Of a stretch of DNA of 64,000 nucleotides, positions 54,851 to 63,806 are shown piece after piece. This DNA is from Sphingobacterium griseoflavum (lineage in GTDB: Bacteria > Bacteroidota > Bacteroidia > Sphingobacteriales > Sphingobacteriaceae), in contig NZ_BNAF01000002.1 in NCBI RefSeq assembly GCF_014653155.1, forward strand, positions 62,001-126,000. Direction: 5' to 3'. Position 1 is the first letter of the stretch. Each line of letters opens with the position of its first letter. A program made the position numbers and the translations under genes. A model generated the notes under the pieces. That model searched no databases. It saw only the letters and a program-made list of their open reading frames with translations, and was not told the DNA's origin.

Positions 54851-56170
54851 CTATTCGTCGCGAGTAACGGCCCACACACTGTTCGCTGCGTCATCGGTGA
54901 CTAACATGTAGCGTTTTGAAAAAGTGATAGAGACTGGCCTTCCATACACCTCACCTTTTGCCGCGTCACTAATAAATCCGGTGAGAAAATCTTGCGGATC
55001 TCCGGCGGGTCTACCTTTTGAAAACGGTACAAACATCACTTTGTATCCCGAAAAAGCGGATCGGTTCCATGAACCATGTTGTCCAATATAGGCCCCTTCT
55101 GGGAATCCATCTGCTTTACTGAAGGATAATCCTAGAGAAGCAGTGTGCGCTCCTACCGCGTAGTCAGGCGTTATGGATTTTTGTACGATACCGTCTGGAA
55201 GTTTATCTTTCCACCGCGGATCTACATGAGGCCCCCAATACGTATAAGGCCATCCGTAAAATCCATGCTCTTTAACACTGGTAATATAATCCGGAACAAG
55301 TTCGTCGCCCAGCTCATCCCGCTCATTGACGGCTGTCCATAAGGTGGACGTATGCGGCTCGATATCCATACCTACAGGATTTCGAATGCCAGAACTGAAG
55401 ATTCGCTCATCAGAGCCGTCTAAACTAACTTCCAATATCGCAGCCCGACGTATTTCATGCTCCATACCATTTTCGCCCACGTTACTACCTGAACCGATCG
55501 ATATGAATATTTTTGTGCTATCCGCATTCGGAATAATATTTCGGGTCCAATGGTTATTATATCCACCCGCTGGCAAGCTTACTATTTTTTCGCCCTCTTT
55601 AGCTATTTCACCATTCTTATACGCAAACCGCATCAAACCATCAGTGTTGGCTACGTAAAACCAATTCCCTAAAACTAACATGCCGAACGGCTGTGACAAC
55701 CCGCTCAGCACAACCGATCGTTCTTCGGCAATACCATCTCCATTTTTGTCTCGTAACCGAATGATATTATTGGGGCTTGTGCTTCGAAATTTATTACGTG
55801 AATCCAATTTTTCCGCATCTTCATTATCTTTTTCTGTACGAGCCTGCGCAACAAATACGTCGCCGTTTGGTGCTACATAGATATGTCTTGGACTATTTAG
55901 ACTATCGGCAAACTTGACCACCCGATAACCTCGTTTTGCAATCGGTGTCTTCCCGTCTTTCCAACCAACCACTTTGGCGAATTTATTTTTAGAGGGCGTT
56001 GCAAGCGGTTCTTGCGGCACTATCTGCATGCCGTATTCCAATTCTTTTGCAGCGGAATCTCTTTGGTCTGTTTCCGCGTGCCGAGCGCCCGGTCCGCAGC
56101 TTACAGCTAAATAACATATTGCAAACAAAGCGAGCAAAAGCTTTGCCCTATTTATCTGTTCTTCTTTCAT
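54851..56170 (-). CDS. Sorbosone dehydrogenase-like (PQQ-type propeller) lipoprotein
   Basis: This 439-aa exported lipoprotein (lipobox LAVSC, Cys25) has a six-bladed propeller similar to soluble glucose/L-sorbosone dehydrogenases. Signatures are NSPRHIYVAPNGDVFVAQA, LSGLSQPFGMLVLGNWFYVANTD in pieces, IFISIGSGSNVGENG, SSGIRNPVGMDIEP, AVNERDELGDELVPDY and GAYIGQHGSWNRS. Related enzymes use PQQ to oxidise aldoses in the periplasm; cofactor use here is inference. It stands alone. Confidence 0.85.
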   Translation of the reverse strand: MKEEQINRAKLLLALFAICYLAVSCGPGARHAETDQRDSAAKELEYGMQIVPQEPLATPSKNKFAKVVGWKDGKTPIAKRGYRVVKFADSLNSPRHIYVAPNGDVFVAQARTEKDNEDAEKLDSRNKFRSTSPNNIIRLRDKNGDGIAEERSVVLSGLSQPFGMLVLGNWFYVANTDGLMRFAYKNGEIAKEGEKIVSLPAGGYNNHWTRNIIPNADSTKIFISIGSGSNVGENGMEHEIRRAAILEVSLDGSDERIFSSGIRNPVGMDIEPHTSTLWTAVNERDELGDELVPDYITSVKEHGFYGWPYTYWGPHVDPRWKDKLPDGIVQKSITPDYAVGAHTASLGLSFSKADGFPEGAYIGQHGSWNRSAFSGYKVMFVPFSKGRPAGDPQDFLTGFISDAAKGEVYGRPVSITFSKRYMLVTDDAANSVWAVTRDE

Positions 56171-56609
56171 CCTGTCTCTTTTTTATATGATGTTCGATCT
56201 TTAGAAGCAACGCATCCGTTCTCCTTAATGAGAACCAAGATAGCCACAAAAATGTTCTGAATTTCTTGCAACACGTACACATCAAACGGCGTTCAATCTT
56301 AAAGCGCAAACCTATACTGAATTTCAGCGCGCATGCGAGGATCTCTCCTCAACCCCTTTTCGCTATCCGTTTATTTTATGAGCAAAATAGAGGACGCACC
56401 AAAGCCAATTCATCCTCGACTTGTTCTAAAAAAAATTCAATTTTACACGGCGACAGCAGCGCCGAAAAAGCAAATGCTGAATGAGGGGATTGCTGTTGGA
56501 ATATCACAGCATCTCCTTTACATGCCTGCACACGTATTGAAAAGGGTTAACCTGTGATTTCTTCAATCTGCATCGCAGATTTTGTATAGCGAAGAAAATA
56601 AAACCCTTA
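56171..56609. other. Intergenic region without a supported gene
   Basis: No recognisable gene is seen. A 59-codon plus-strand frame (56378-56557) has no family match and no promoter. A 6-bp hairpin GTTCTC/GAGAAC (56218-56235) is the only small structure. The composition resembles coding-poor spacer. Confidence 0.5.
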
Positions 56610-56864
56610 TCAATCCGCTGCACTAAAACGTATTTCCTGACAGGAATGGATATCTCTGAAGTGGATGGATAGATGATCTTGTGCACCGTGGAGAAATTCA
56701 TAATTTGGATTTGCTCGAAACGCACGTTCTATCTCTTGGAAAGATAGCAAAACGTCCCCATTATCCAAACATTCCTTAAAGACTTCTTCACTAAATGTCC
56801 CCAAAGTTCGATCCTCTGTACTCTTGATAATTTTTATTCGTCTTTCCGGCAATGTAAGTTCCAT
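56610..56864 (-). CDS. Small hypothetical protein
   Basis: I do not recognise this 84-aa protein. It starts at an ATG (56864), reads MELTLPERRIKIIKSTEDR, and has an acidic middle (EEVFKECLDNGDVLLSFQEIE) and a His-rich end (FLHGAQDHLSIHF). It has no membrane helix or signal peptide. It lies 340 bp from the divergent cydAB start, on the opposite strand, and could be a small regulator or an unconserved ORF. Confidence 0.4.
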   Translation of the reverse strand: MELTLPERRIKIIKSTEDRTLGTFSEEVFKECLDNGDVLLSFQEIERAFRANPNYEFLHGAQDHLSIHFRDIHSCQEIRFSAAD

Positions 56865-57200
56865 AATTCGTTATTTTCGTTAAAACCTGTGTTGCAAAAC
56901 GACTTTTCACTTGACGTTAATCCACCTGCTGTCGCCGATTGATCAGATTGTAGAGAATAAACTATCATCCGTGCGAAATGTTCGAAAAAAAATTTTTTAG
57001 CGTACATCTACGCGCATATACCCGTATAAATGCAAACCAACTATTACTTCTCTTTCATAATCTTGGGTATTTGGTAGGAAAAGAAATTTAAAGCAATTAT
57101 TTAGAATGATTATAAATTAAAATAATTCGTCCAATAAGTGGATGCCTTGCGATTTCGGATAGAAATAATAAATATATTTATTTCACAAAAGTCCTGCACT
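56865..57200. other. cydAB upstream region
   Basis: This region is AT-rich, with an A9T6 tract near 56985-57000. TATATTTA (57173-57180) is a one-mismatch -7 box 20 bp before cydA, with CTTG (57146-57149) 23 bp upstream. No clear CRP/FNR-type TTGAT-N4-ATCAA palindrome is seen. Confidence 0.4.
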
Positions 57201-58535
57201 ATGGAAGACATGATCCTCTACCACCGGCTTCAATTTGCCTTCACCATTACCTTTCATTACCTTTTCCCACAATTGACCATGGGGCTTTCACTGATGATCG
57301 TTTATTTCAAATGGATTTCTATTCGAACAAAAAATGAACATTACAACGACGCTGCAAAGTTCTGGATGAAGATATTCGCTCTTAATTTTGCAATGGGCGT
57401 TGTCACCGGCATTCCCATGGAGTTTCAATTTGGCACCAATTGGGCTAAATTTTCTGCTTTAACGGGTGGTATCGTTGGTCAGACATTAGCGATGGAAGGC
57501 ATGTTTTCTTTTTTCTTGGAATCCTCGTTTTTGGGCATGTTCATATTCGGCGAGAAACTACTAGGACAAAAGCTACATTTTGTGACCGGTGTGATGGTAT
57601 TTTTGGGTTCATGGGCTAGTGGGTATTTGATTATAGCTACACATTCTTGGATGCAACATCCTGTAGGCTACGAGATATTGGAAAACGGAACCTTCGTTCT
57701 CACGAACTTCAGCGCTTTGTTTAAAAACCCGTGGCTACTTCCCTCCTACTTGCACAACCAGGCAGGATCGTTGATCACAAGTTCCTTTTTTGTTTCCGCC
57801 GTGGGCGCATTTTATGTACTTAGCAATCGGCAAAAGCATTTCGGGCAAATTTTTCTAAAAGCGGGCGTAATCTTTGGTTGCATAGCTTCTGTCGTAGTAG
57901 CCTTTCCAACGGGAGATTTAGCGGCAAAAAACGTGGTTAATTATCAACCTGCCACCTTCGCTGCGATGGAGGGGATCTTTGAGACGGAAGATGGAGGCGC
58001 AGAGATCGTTTTGATCGGGCAACCGGATATGGTAAACAAAAAGCTAGACAATAAAATCGCCGTACCAAATATATTAAGTTTTCTAACCTACCAGCGTTGG
58101 GATGCACAAATAAAGGGATTAAATGAATTTGACGAGCATCAGCACCCTACCAATATCCCAGGCTTATATTTTGCCTACCATATTATGGCAGGCCTAGGTA
58201 CGGTTTTTATTGCTATTATGTTGGTAGCAGCTTTTCTGCTATTTAGGAAAAAACTCTATGACTCCAACTGGATGCTGTGGATCTTAATGTTCATGATTCC
58301 ATTCCCCTATATTGCAAACACTGCAGGCTGGTACACCGCAGAGTTAGGTCGACAACCTTGGCTGGTTTACAACCTGATGCGAATGACCAGCGGTGTTTCG
58401 CCCACGGTATCTTCAGGAAACACATTGTTCACGCTTTTAGGGTTTGTAGGGCTTTACCTGATGCTCGGTCTTTTGTTTTTACTATTGGTATTAAAAATCA
58501 TCCGCAGAGGTCCAGAACCCCTATTAACACCTTAA
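57201..58535 (+). CDS. cydA: Cytochrome bd ubiquinol/menaquinol oxidase subunit I
   Basis: This 444-aa inner-membrane protein carries hemes b558, b595 and d. RLQFAFTITFHYLFPQLTMG includes His19, the heme b595/d ligand; MEFQFGTNW, HSWMQHPVGYEI (heme ligand His) and GRQPWLVYNLMRM follow. The Q-loop is short compared with E. coli CydA (522 aa), i.e. the truncated-loop type. I start at the ATG at 57201, matching the family N-terminus, and not at 57138. It gives high-affinity O2 reduction under low oxygen. Confidence 0.94.
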   Translation: MEDMILYHRLQFAFTITFHYLFPQLTMGLSLMIVYFKWISIRTKNEHYNDAAKFWMKIFALNFAMGVVTGIPMEFQFGTNWAKFSALTGGIVGQTLAMEGMFSFFLESSFLGMFIFGEKLLGQKLHFVTGVMVFLGSWASGYLIIATHSWMQHPVGYEILENGTFVLTNFSALFKNPWLLPSYLHNQAGSLITSSFFVSAVGAFYVLSNRQKHFGQIFLKAGVIFGCIASVVVAFPTGDLAAKNVVNYQPATFAAMEGIFETEDGGAEIVLIGQPDMVNKKLDNKIAVPNILSFLTYQRWDAQIKGLNEFDEHQHPTNIPGLYFAYHIMAGLGTVFIAIMLVAAFLLFRKKLYDSNWMLWILMFMIPFPYIANTAGWYTAELGRQPWLVYNLMRMTSGVSPTVSSGNTLFTLLGFVGLYLMLGLLFLLLVLKIIRRGPEPLLTP

Positions 58536-58547
58536 CATTTTTGCGCT

Positions 58548-59624
58548 ATGGAGACATTATGGTTTATTATTCTTGTTGTGATGTTGGCCACCTACATCGT
58601 GTTGGATGGTTATGATTTTGGCGCGGGCATCGTGCATTTCCTTGTCGCAAATAATGAAGCCGAGCGGAAAGCTGTAACGAATGCTATTGGTCCATTTTGG
58701 GATGCAAACGAGGTTTGGTTAATTGCCGCTGGCGGTGTTTTATTCTTTGCCTTCCCTACATTATATGCTTCGTCTTTTAGCGGATTCTACTTGCCGTTGA
58801 TGCTCGTCCTATGGCTCCTTATTTTCAGGGCAGTAGGTCTGGAACTACGTGGGCAGGTGCACAATCGGCTTTGGGAACGGCTATGGGATCGCGCATTCGG
58901 TATGGCAAGTCTACTATTGGCGCTATTTTTTGGTGCCGCGTTGGGCAACGTCGTGCGCGGGGTTAACCTAGGGGTGGTTGAAAATGGCGTTGCACAACAA
59001 GAAGCACCCTATTTCTTTCTCCCGTTATGGAACCCTACATTTGACCCACTTGCCGAGCATCAAGGGATCATCGATTGGTTTACTCTTGTTCTCGGACTGG
59101 TCTCCGTCATTACATTGACAATTCACGGAGCGAACTGGATTATTTTAAAGTCAAATTCAACGATCAACCGACGTTTACGCCCCCTTATATTTAAATTGAA
59201 TGGTGTTTTGCTATTTTTAGTCTTGCTGTCGGCAGCGCTGTGGTATTATGTCAAACCGATAGCCTTCACAAATCTCGAAGAGCATTTTTGGCTCTGGATC
59301 TTTCCTATTATTGGCCTGACAGGCCTAATAGGCCAATTCAATATTAAAAGGTTCAAAAGAGACGGTACCGGCTTTGTGTGTTCAAGTCTGTTTATCGTGG
59401 GTAGCTTTGGAACCACTGCAGCATCCATGTATCCCGTTCTATTGCCATCAACCAACAGCGTCAGCCCTTCGTTAACGATTTACAACGCTTCCGCAAATGA
59501 GTATGGACTAACGGTAGGACTGGTTTGGTTTATCATCGCCGCTGTCTTAGTCATTGTTTATTTCATTATACAATTTAGGGTATTCAAAGGAAAATTGGAC
59601 GAGCTTGACTATGGAGGGCACTAG
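58548..59624 (+). CDS. cydB: Cytochrome bd oxidase subunit II
   Basis: This 358-aa protein of eight or nine TM helices shows YIVLDGYDFGAGIVHF, IGPFWDANEVWLIAAGG, FSGFYLPLMLVLWLLIFRAVGLELRG in pieces and VSVITLTIHGANWI, the usual CydB motifs. It binds no heme itself but pairs with CydA. It starts 12 bp after cydA; cydX and cydCD are not adjacent. The 195 bp after it hold no gene. Confidence 0.95.
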   Translation: METLWFIILVVMLATYIVLDGYDFGAGIVHFLVANNEAERKAVTNAIGPFWDANEVWLIAAGGVLFFAFPTLYASSFSGFYLPLMLVLWLLIFRAVGLELRGQVHNRLWERLWDRAFGMASLLLALFFGAALGNVVRGVNLGVVENGVAQQEAPYFFLPLWNPTFDPLAEHQGIIDWFTLVLGLVSVITLTIHGANWIILKSNSTINRRLRPLIFKLNGVLLFLVLLSAALWYYVKPIAFTNLEEHFWLWIFPIIGLTGLIGQFNIKRFKRDGTGFVCSSLFIVGSFGTTAASMYPVLLPSTNSVSPSLTIYNASANEYGLTVGLVWFIIAAVLVIVYFIIQFRVFKGKLDELDYGGH

Positions 59625-59819
59625 GTTAACTGTCTTTATACGCCAATACGGCACGCGCCCCGCAAAAAATGTGCAATTTGTATAGGCAAAAACGAGGTAG
59701 TTAAATATAGACATCTGTACAATAAAGCAAGAGGTATTTGTAACCGACAACGCCCTTTTTATCTCCATCCGCCGCCTCACGCGTATGCGTTTTAGTGGGA
59801 TAAGGCTAGCGCAGCATCT

Positions 59820-61694
59820 TCAGGGTTTTGGATTGCCTCCGAAAATTCGATCTTGCAAAAGATCCTCATACTGATTTGTTCCGAAAGTAGACATATGGTC
59901 GGCGTCATACAGGTAAGCTTGATATCCGTCTCCATGCATAATTTCAGGTAAATTATACACGTCAATATATCGTTCAGAAATCTTGGAACATTTCAAAAAC
60001 TGGTTCGCATGGTAACGTGCCGGCAACAAATAATCCGAACGATGTATGCCAAATCGACGATGCAGCACCTCCACTACCGGATATTCTATACAGTAGCCCT
60101 CGGTTTGTCCAATCACGATAATCGGGACATGGTAAGCGGAAAAGAATGAATCTATTTGGTTGATATAATTGGTGAGCTCCTTCTTACCGTAACTGACATA
60201 GTTTGCCGCCAGTATGACCTTATCAATTTTTCGTAAGTTATCCGGCAGGTAGCTGCCGTACATGTAGTTCATCAGTTGGGTTGGACCTTGGAAAACCGAT
60301 CTGATACCGGGAACCGGAAAAGTTTCATCTGCGGTTGCCTGCATAAGATGTACATTGTTTTTCTTGGCTAGATTGCGCAACGTCGCTGAAAACATGCCTG
60401 CGTGGCAGTCACCCAAAAGCAAGTAGTTCTTTAGACTATCTGAAAATTCAAAAAGTTGACGGCGATCAAACTTATCGAACGGCGCATTTGCTAACAAATG
60501 CCCCCTACCGAAATCATATTGTTCGGGAGCACACTGAACGGAATAGCTGCGAAGAAACGGTGTCAACCTTGATTCGACATCCGTCAATAATATTTTATTC
60601 GGCGAAATGCGTGTCAACGAAAAAGTAACACATGCTGTCAAGAAAAGCCCCAAAATAAGTAGGCGTGGCTTCCAAAAATATCGTCTTCGTTCTACCAATA
60701 GATAGGCAACACCGCTTATTACAATGGATAACAGAAAAACCAAAACTCTAGTGGAATGTTGGTCCCAAGCAAAATAGGTACAAAAGACAAGCATAGGCCA
60801 GTGCCACAAATACCAACTATAGGAAATCCGTGCGATGTAAACCACCAAGAAAGATCGATAAAACCTAAAATCAGGTGATAACAGCAGCAACAGCGCGGTA
60901 AGCCCCACCGGTATGAAGGTCGATGCCGATGGCCAACCCCTATATCCGATTTCGAGAAATCCGCTTAAGGCCAATACCAAGAAAACGATCGCAACAAATC
61001 CGAGAACCTTTCGCAAAGAAATGGCGATACGCGATACCCATACGGGACGATAGACAAATGTCAGCCCCCCCATCAAGAACTCCCACAAACGAGTCGGAAC
61101 CATATAAAACGAAAACGATCGATCAGTCTGCATGGCATAGCACATAAGTCCGAAGGATAAAAGCAGCAGTACAAACAACATCGGCATCGTCACGTTAAAT
61201 TGCTTTTTACTGGTTTTTCCTATTCCCAACAAAATAAGGGGGTAGATCAGATAGAACTGTGCCTCAACGGAAAGAGACCAAGTATGCAGCAAAAAGTTGA
61301 GCTGTGACGACGCTGCGAAGTATCCTGACGCTTGGTAATAATGTATGTTTGATAAGAAAAGTACGCTGGACAGTGCGAATCGGCAGAAATCATACAGTTT
61401 TATTCCGAGCAAAAAGTAGATCAGCAATAGGAAAACAACGATTAGAAATAGCAACGCGGGCAGTACACGCGTCAACCGCCTCGCGTAAAAAGCAAGGAGA
61501 CTAAAGGTTCCGGACATTACTTGACGCGTTATGATTTGGGTCATCAGATAGCCTGAAAGGACAAAAAATATATCTACGCCTGCATATCCATCCCGAAAAA
61601 TACCAAGATCGAAATGAAAACAAACTACTGCAACAATGGCCAAGCATCGCAGAAAAACAATATCATAACGGGTATCGTTGGTGGTAGGCAACAT
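59820..61694 (-). CDS. Acyltransferase-3 / SGNH fusion (OafA-like), Cys in place of Ser
   Basis: This 624-aa protein has about ten TM helices of the acyltransferase-3 domain (RYDIVFLRCLAIVAVVCFHF with the catalytic His, DIFFVLSGYLMTQI, HTWSLSVEAQFYLIYPL) and a C-terminal SGNH-type domain. That block I motif reads LLLGDCHAGMF, so Cys430 stands where Ser is usual; the C-terminal D597-A-D-H600 dyad is kept. Such proteins O-acetylate surface polysaccharides or peptidoglycan. The Cys may give a thiol-based or inactive esterase step; this is inference. No glycan cluster is adjacent. Confidence 0.88.
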   Translation of the reverse strand: MLPTTNDTRYDIVFLRCLAIVAVVCFHFDLGIFRDGYAGVDIFFVLSGYLMTQIITRQVMSGTFSLLAFYARRLTRVLPALLFLIVVFLLLIYFLLGIKLYDFCRFALSSVLFLSNIHYYQASGYFAASSQLNFLLHTWSLSVEAQFYLIYPLILLGIGKTSKKQFNVTMPMLFVLLLLSFGLMCYAMQTDRSFSFYMVPTRLWEFLMGGLTFVYRPVWVSRIAISLRKVLGFVAIVFLVLALSGFLEIGYRGWPSASTFIPVGLTALLLLLSPDFRFYRSFLVVYIARISYSWYLWHWPMLVFCTYFAWDQHSTRVLVFLLSIVISGVAYLLVERRRYFWKPRLLILGLFLTACVTFSLTRISPNKILLTDVESRLTPFLRSYSVQCAPEQYDFGRGHLLANAPFDKFDRRQLFEFSDSLKNYLLLGDCHAGMFSATLRNLAKKNNVHLMQATADETFPVPGIRSVFQGPTQLMNYMYGSYLPDNLRKIDKVILAANYVSYGKKELTNYINQIDSFFSAYHVPIIVIGQTEGYCIEYPVVEVLHRRFGIHRSDYLLPARYHANQFLKCSKISERYIDVYNLPEIMHGDGYQAYLYDADHMSTFGTNQYEDLLQDRIFGGNPKP

Positions 61695-61849
61695 GACGGC
61701 AGTTATAATTTTATTATAAATATATCGAATTAATTCCGATAATTATTGGATAGCTGTATACGTATTTTCCTAAAATGCATGTGAAAGTATGTCCCGTGCG
61801 TTATAAAAATGTAAATTGCGTGCTTTCAGACAGCAAATCATTTCTTCAC

Positions 61850-62425
61850 ATGGAATCTGTATACCATCAGGATAAGCAGTACGTCAAAATAAATTTCCAA
61901 TCGCAGGACAACCGGGGTGCGGTATATGATGGATGTATCTTTGATGGGTGTGTATTTTACCAAGTAGATCTTTCTGATTGTAACTTTATCAATTGCACAT
62001 TTACACATTGCGACCTATGTTTGGCCGACGTTTCTCGGACAGGCTTTCAAGATGTAAGGTTTTCGCATTGCAAATTGATGGGCATATCGTTTGCAAGCTG
62101 CAGTACGTTTGGTCTCTCGTTTTCATTCGAACACTGTTTGCTACAGCATAGCGTATTTGCGAAATTGAAGCTAAAGATGCAGCAGTTCAACAGCTGTAAA
62201 TTACAGGAGGTTGATTTTACAGGTACAGATCTGACTGGTGCTTTATTTGCCGAATGCGATTTGGAGCGCGCCGTCTTTTGGCAAAGTAACTTAGAAAAAG
62301 CTGACCTACAAAACTCGTTCAATTATCAAATAGATCCGGAGCACAATCGAATTAAACGCGCAAAATTCTCTATTTGGGGATTGCAAGGGCTCCTCTATAA
62401 ATATGAAATAGTGGTTATGAAGTAG
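61850..62425 (+). CDS. Pentapeptide-repeat protein
   Basis: This 191-aa protein has tandem A(D/N)LxX-type pentapeptides: CIFDGCVFYQVDLSDCNFINC, then FTHCDLCLADV, FSHCKLMGISF, LQEVDFTGTDLTGALF and ADLQNSFNY. This right-handed quadrilateral beta-helix is typical of the Qnr/McbG-like group, some of which protect gyrase from inhibitors; resistance here is not shown. The start at 61850 fits the family N-terminus (YHQDKQYVKINF); an earlier ATG at 61775 adds 25 atypical residues. Confidence 0.85.
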   Translation: MESVYHQDKQYVKINFQSQDNRGAVYDGCIFDGCVFYQVDLSDCNFINCTFTHCDLCLADVSRTGFQDVRFSHCKLMGISFASCSTFGLSFSFEHCLLQHSVFAKLKLKMQQFNSCKLQEVDFTGTDLTGALFAECDLERAVFWQSNLEKADLQNSFNYQIDPEHNRIKRAKFSIWGLQGLLYKYEIVVMK

Positions 62426-62474
62426 CGATGTGCTATGGCGAAGGAAAATTAGCACATCATTTTATCAGTAAGAC

Positions 62475-62511
62475 TATATCGCCTCGCAAGCTATGGCTGC
62501 GAGGCGATATA
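62475..62511. terminator. Hairpin terminator between pentapeptide-repeat gene and ribBA
   Basis: A perfect 14-bp stem (TATATCGCCTCGCA 62475-62488 with TGCGAGGCGATATA 62498-62511) closes a 9-nt loop, 4 bp from the ribBA stop. The T-tail is weak on both strands. Confidence 0.65.
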
Positions 62512-62514
62512 AAA

Positions 62515-63729
62515 TCAACTATCTTTCATAATAGAATGTCCCATACGATCTCTTTTGGTCCGTAGGTACGATTCATTAAAAGGATTAGACTGGATCTCGA
62601 TGGGGACATTTTCCACAACCTCTAACCCATAGCCCACCAAACCAGCGCGTTTTGTTGGGTTATTTGACATCAAACGCATCTTCGTTACGCCGATATGACG
62701 TAGAATCTGTGCGCCGACTCCATAATCGCGGAGATCAGCTTTAAATCCCAACTGCAGGTTGGCGTCGACAGTATCGACACCTTGCTCCTGCAACTTGTAC
62801 GCCTGCAATTTATTGATCAATCCTATACCTCGGCCTTCTTGGTTCATATAGACAACCACACCTTTTCCTTCCGCCTGAATCATTTCCATGGATTTATGAA
62901 GTTGAGGACCACAATCACAGCGACAAGAGCCGAATATATCACCCGTAATACAAGAACTGTGCACTCGTACGAGTATGGGCTCATCTTCTTTCCATTCGCC
63001 CTTATAAAGCGCAAGATGTTGCTCACCTGTATTTTTTTGGGTAAATGCCTTTAATTGAAAGTCTCCCCATTGGGTTGGCATATGAACCGTTTCTTCTTCT
63101 TGGATAAGTGAATCGTGTTTCAGCCGGTATTCGATAAGATCTTCAATACTGATAATCTTCAAATCAAACCTTTTCGCGACTTCCATAAGATCTGGAAGGC
63201 GAGCCATTTCACCATCATCTTTCAAGATTTCTACCAACACACCGGCGGGTTCGAAGCCTGCTAGACGAGATAAATCTACCGAAGCTTCGGTGTGTCCCGT
63301 ACGCCGCAAAACGCCGCCATCTTTCGCAATAAGCGGAAAAATATGCCCCGGTCTCCCTAGTTCTTCAGGCTTAATGTTGGGGTCTATCAATGCTTTAATA
63401 GTCTTTGAGCGATCAGATGCTGATATTCCTGTTGTGCAACCATAGCCTTGAAGATCAACAGATACCGTGAAATTGGTCTCGTAAACTGCGGTATTTTGTC
63501 CGACCATAAGGTCTAGATTCAATTCCATACAGCGCTCTTGCGTTAATGGCGCACACACCAAACCACGACCGTGCGTAGCCATGAAGTTGATGACTTCAGG
63601 GGTCGCGTTTCGGGCTGCCGTCACAAAGTCACCTTCGTTTTCACGATCCTCGTCATCAACAACGATGATGACTTTACCTGCCCTGATATCCGCGATGGCG
63701 TCTTCGATCGTATTTAATTTTATTTCCAT
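62515..63729 (-). CDS. ribBA: Bifunctional DHBP synthase / GTP cyclohydrolase II
   Basis: This 404-aa enzyme supplies both precursors of riboflavin. The N-terminal RibB domain (about 1-200) carries [27 protein letters not shown] and [11 protein letters not shown]. The C-terminal RibA domain carries the zinc site [17 protein letters not shown] and [14 protein letters not shown], and ends in RDRMGHSIM. Both active sites look complete. An LptF/LptG-family gene lies directly upstream on the same strand, with 77 bp between. Confidence 0.96.
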   Translation of the reverse strand: MEIKLNTIEDAIADIRAGKVIIVVDDEDRENEGDFVTAARNATPEVINFMATHGRGLVCAPLTQERCMELNLDLMVGQNTAVYETNFTVSVDLQGYGCTTGISASDRSKTIKALIDPNIKPEELGRPGHIFPLIAKDGGVLRRTGHTEASVDLSRLAGFEPAGVLVEILKDDGEMARLPDLMEVAKRFDLKIISIEDLIEYRLKHDSLIQEEETVHMPTQWGDFQLKAFTQKNTGEQHLALYKGEWKEDEPILVRVHSSCITGDIFGSCRCDCGPQLHKSMEMIQAEGKGVVVYMNQEGRGIGLINKLQAYKLQEQGVDTVDANLQLGFKADLRDYGVGAQILRHIGVTKMRLMSNNPTKRAGLVGYGLEVVENVPIEIQSNPFNESYLRTKRDRMGHSIMKDS

Positions 63730-63750
63730 GTTGTGTTAGTCTTGCGTCAG

Positions 63751-63758
63751 CAAAATTA
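63751..63758 (-). promoter_or_regulatory. -7 box upstream of ribBA
   Basis: TAATTTTG on the minus strand matches TAnnTTTG, 21 bp before the ribBA ATG. No -33 TTTG is present at 19-21 bp. No FMN riboswitch (RFN element) is visible in the short leader. Confidence 0.4.
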
Positions 63759-63806
63759 GCGTTCTTTGCTTTCTTTTGTATAATACCCTTGTCAAAAATC
63801 TGTTGG

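Noticed and set aside
56378..56557. 59-codon plus-strand frame
   Set aside because: No family resemblance, no promoter, no conserved motif; kept only as a note in the intergenic entry.
59547..59780. Minus-strand frame at the cydB 3' end
   Set aside because: It overlaps cydB antisense and has no recognisable product.
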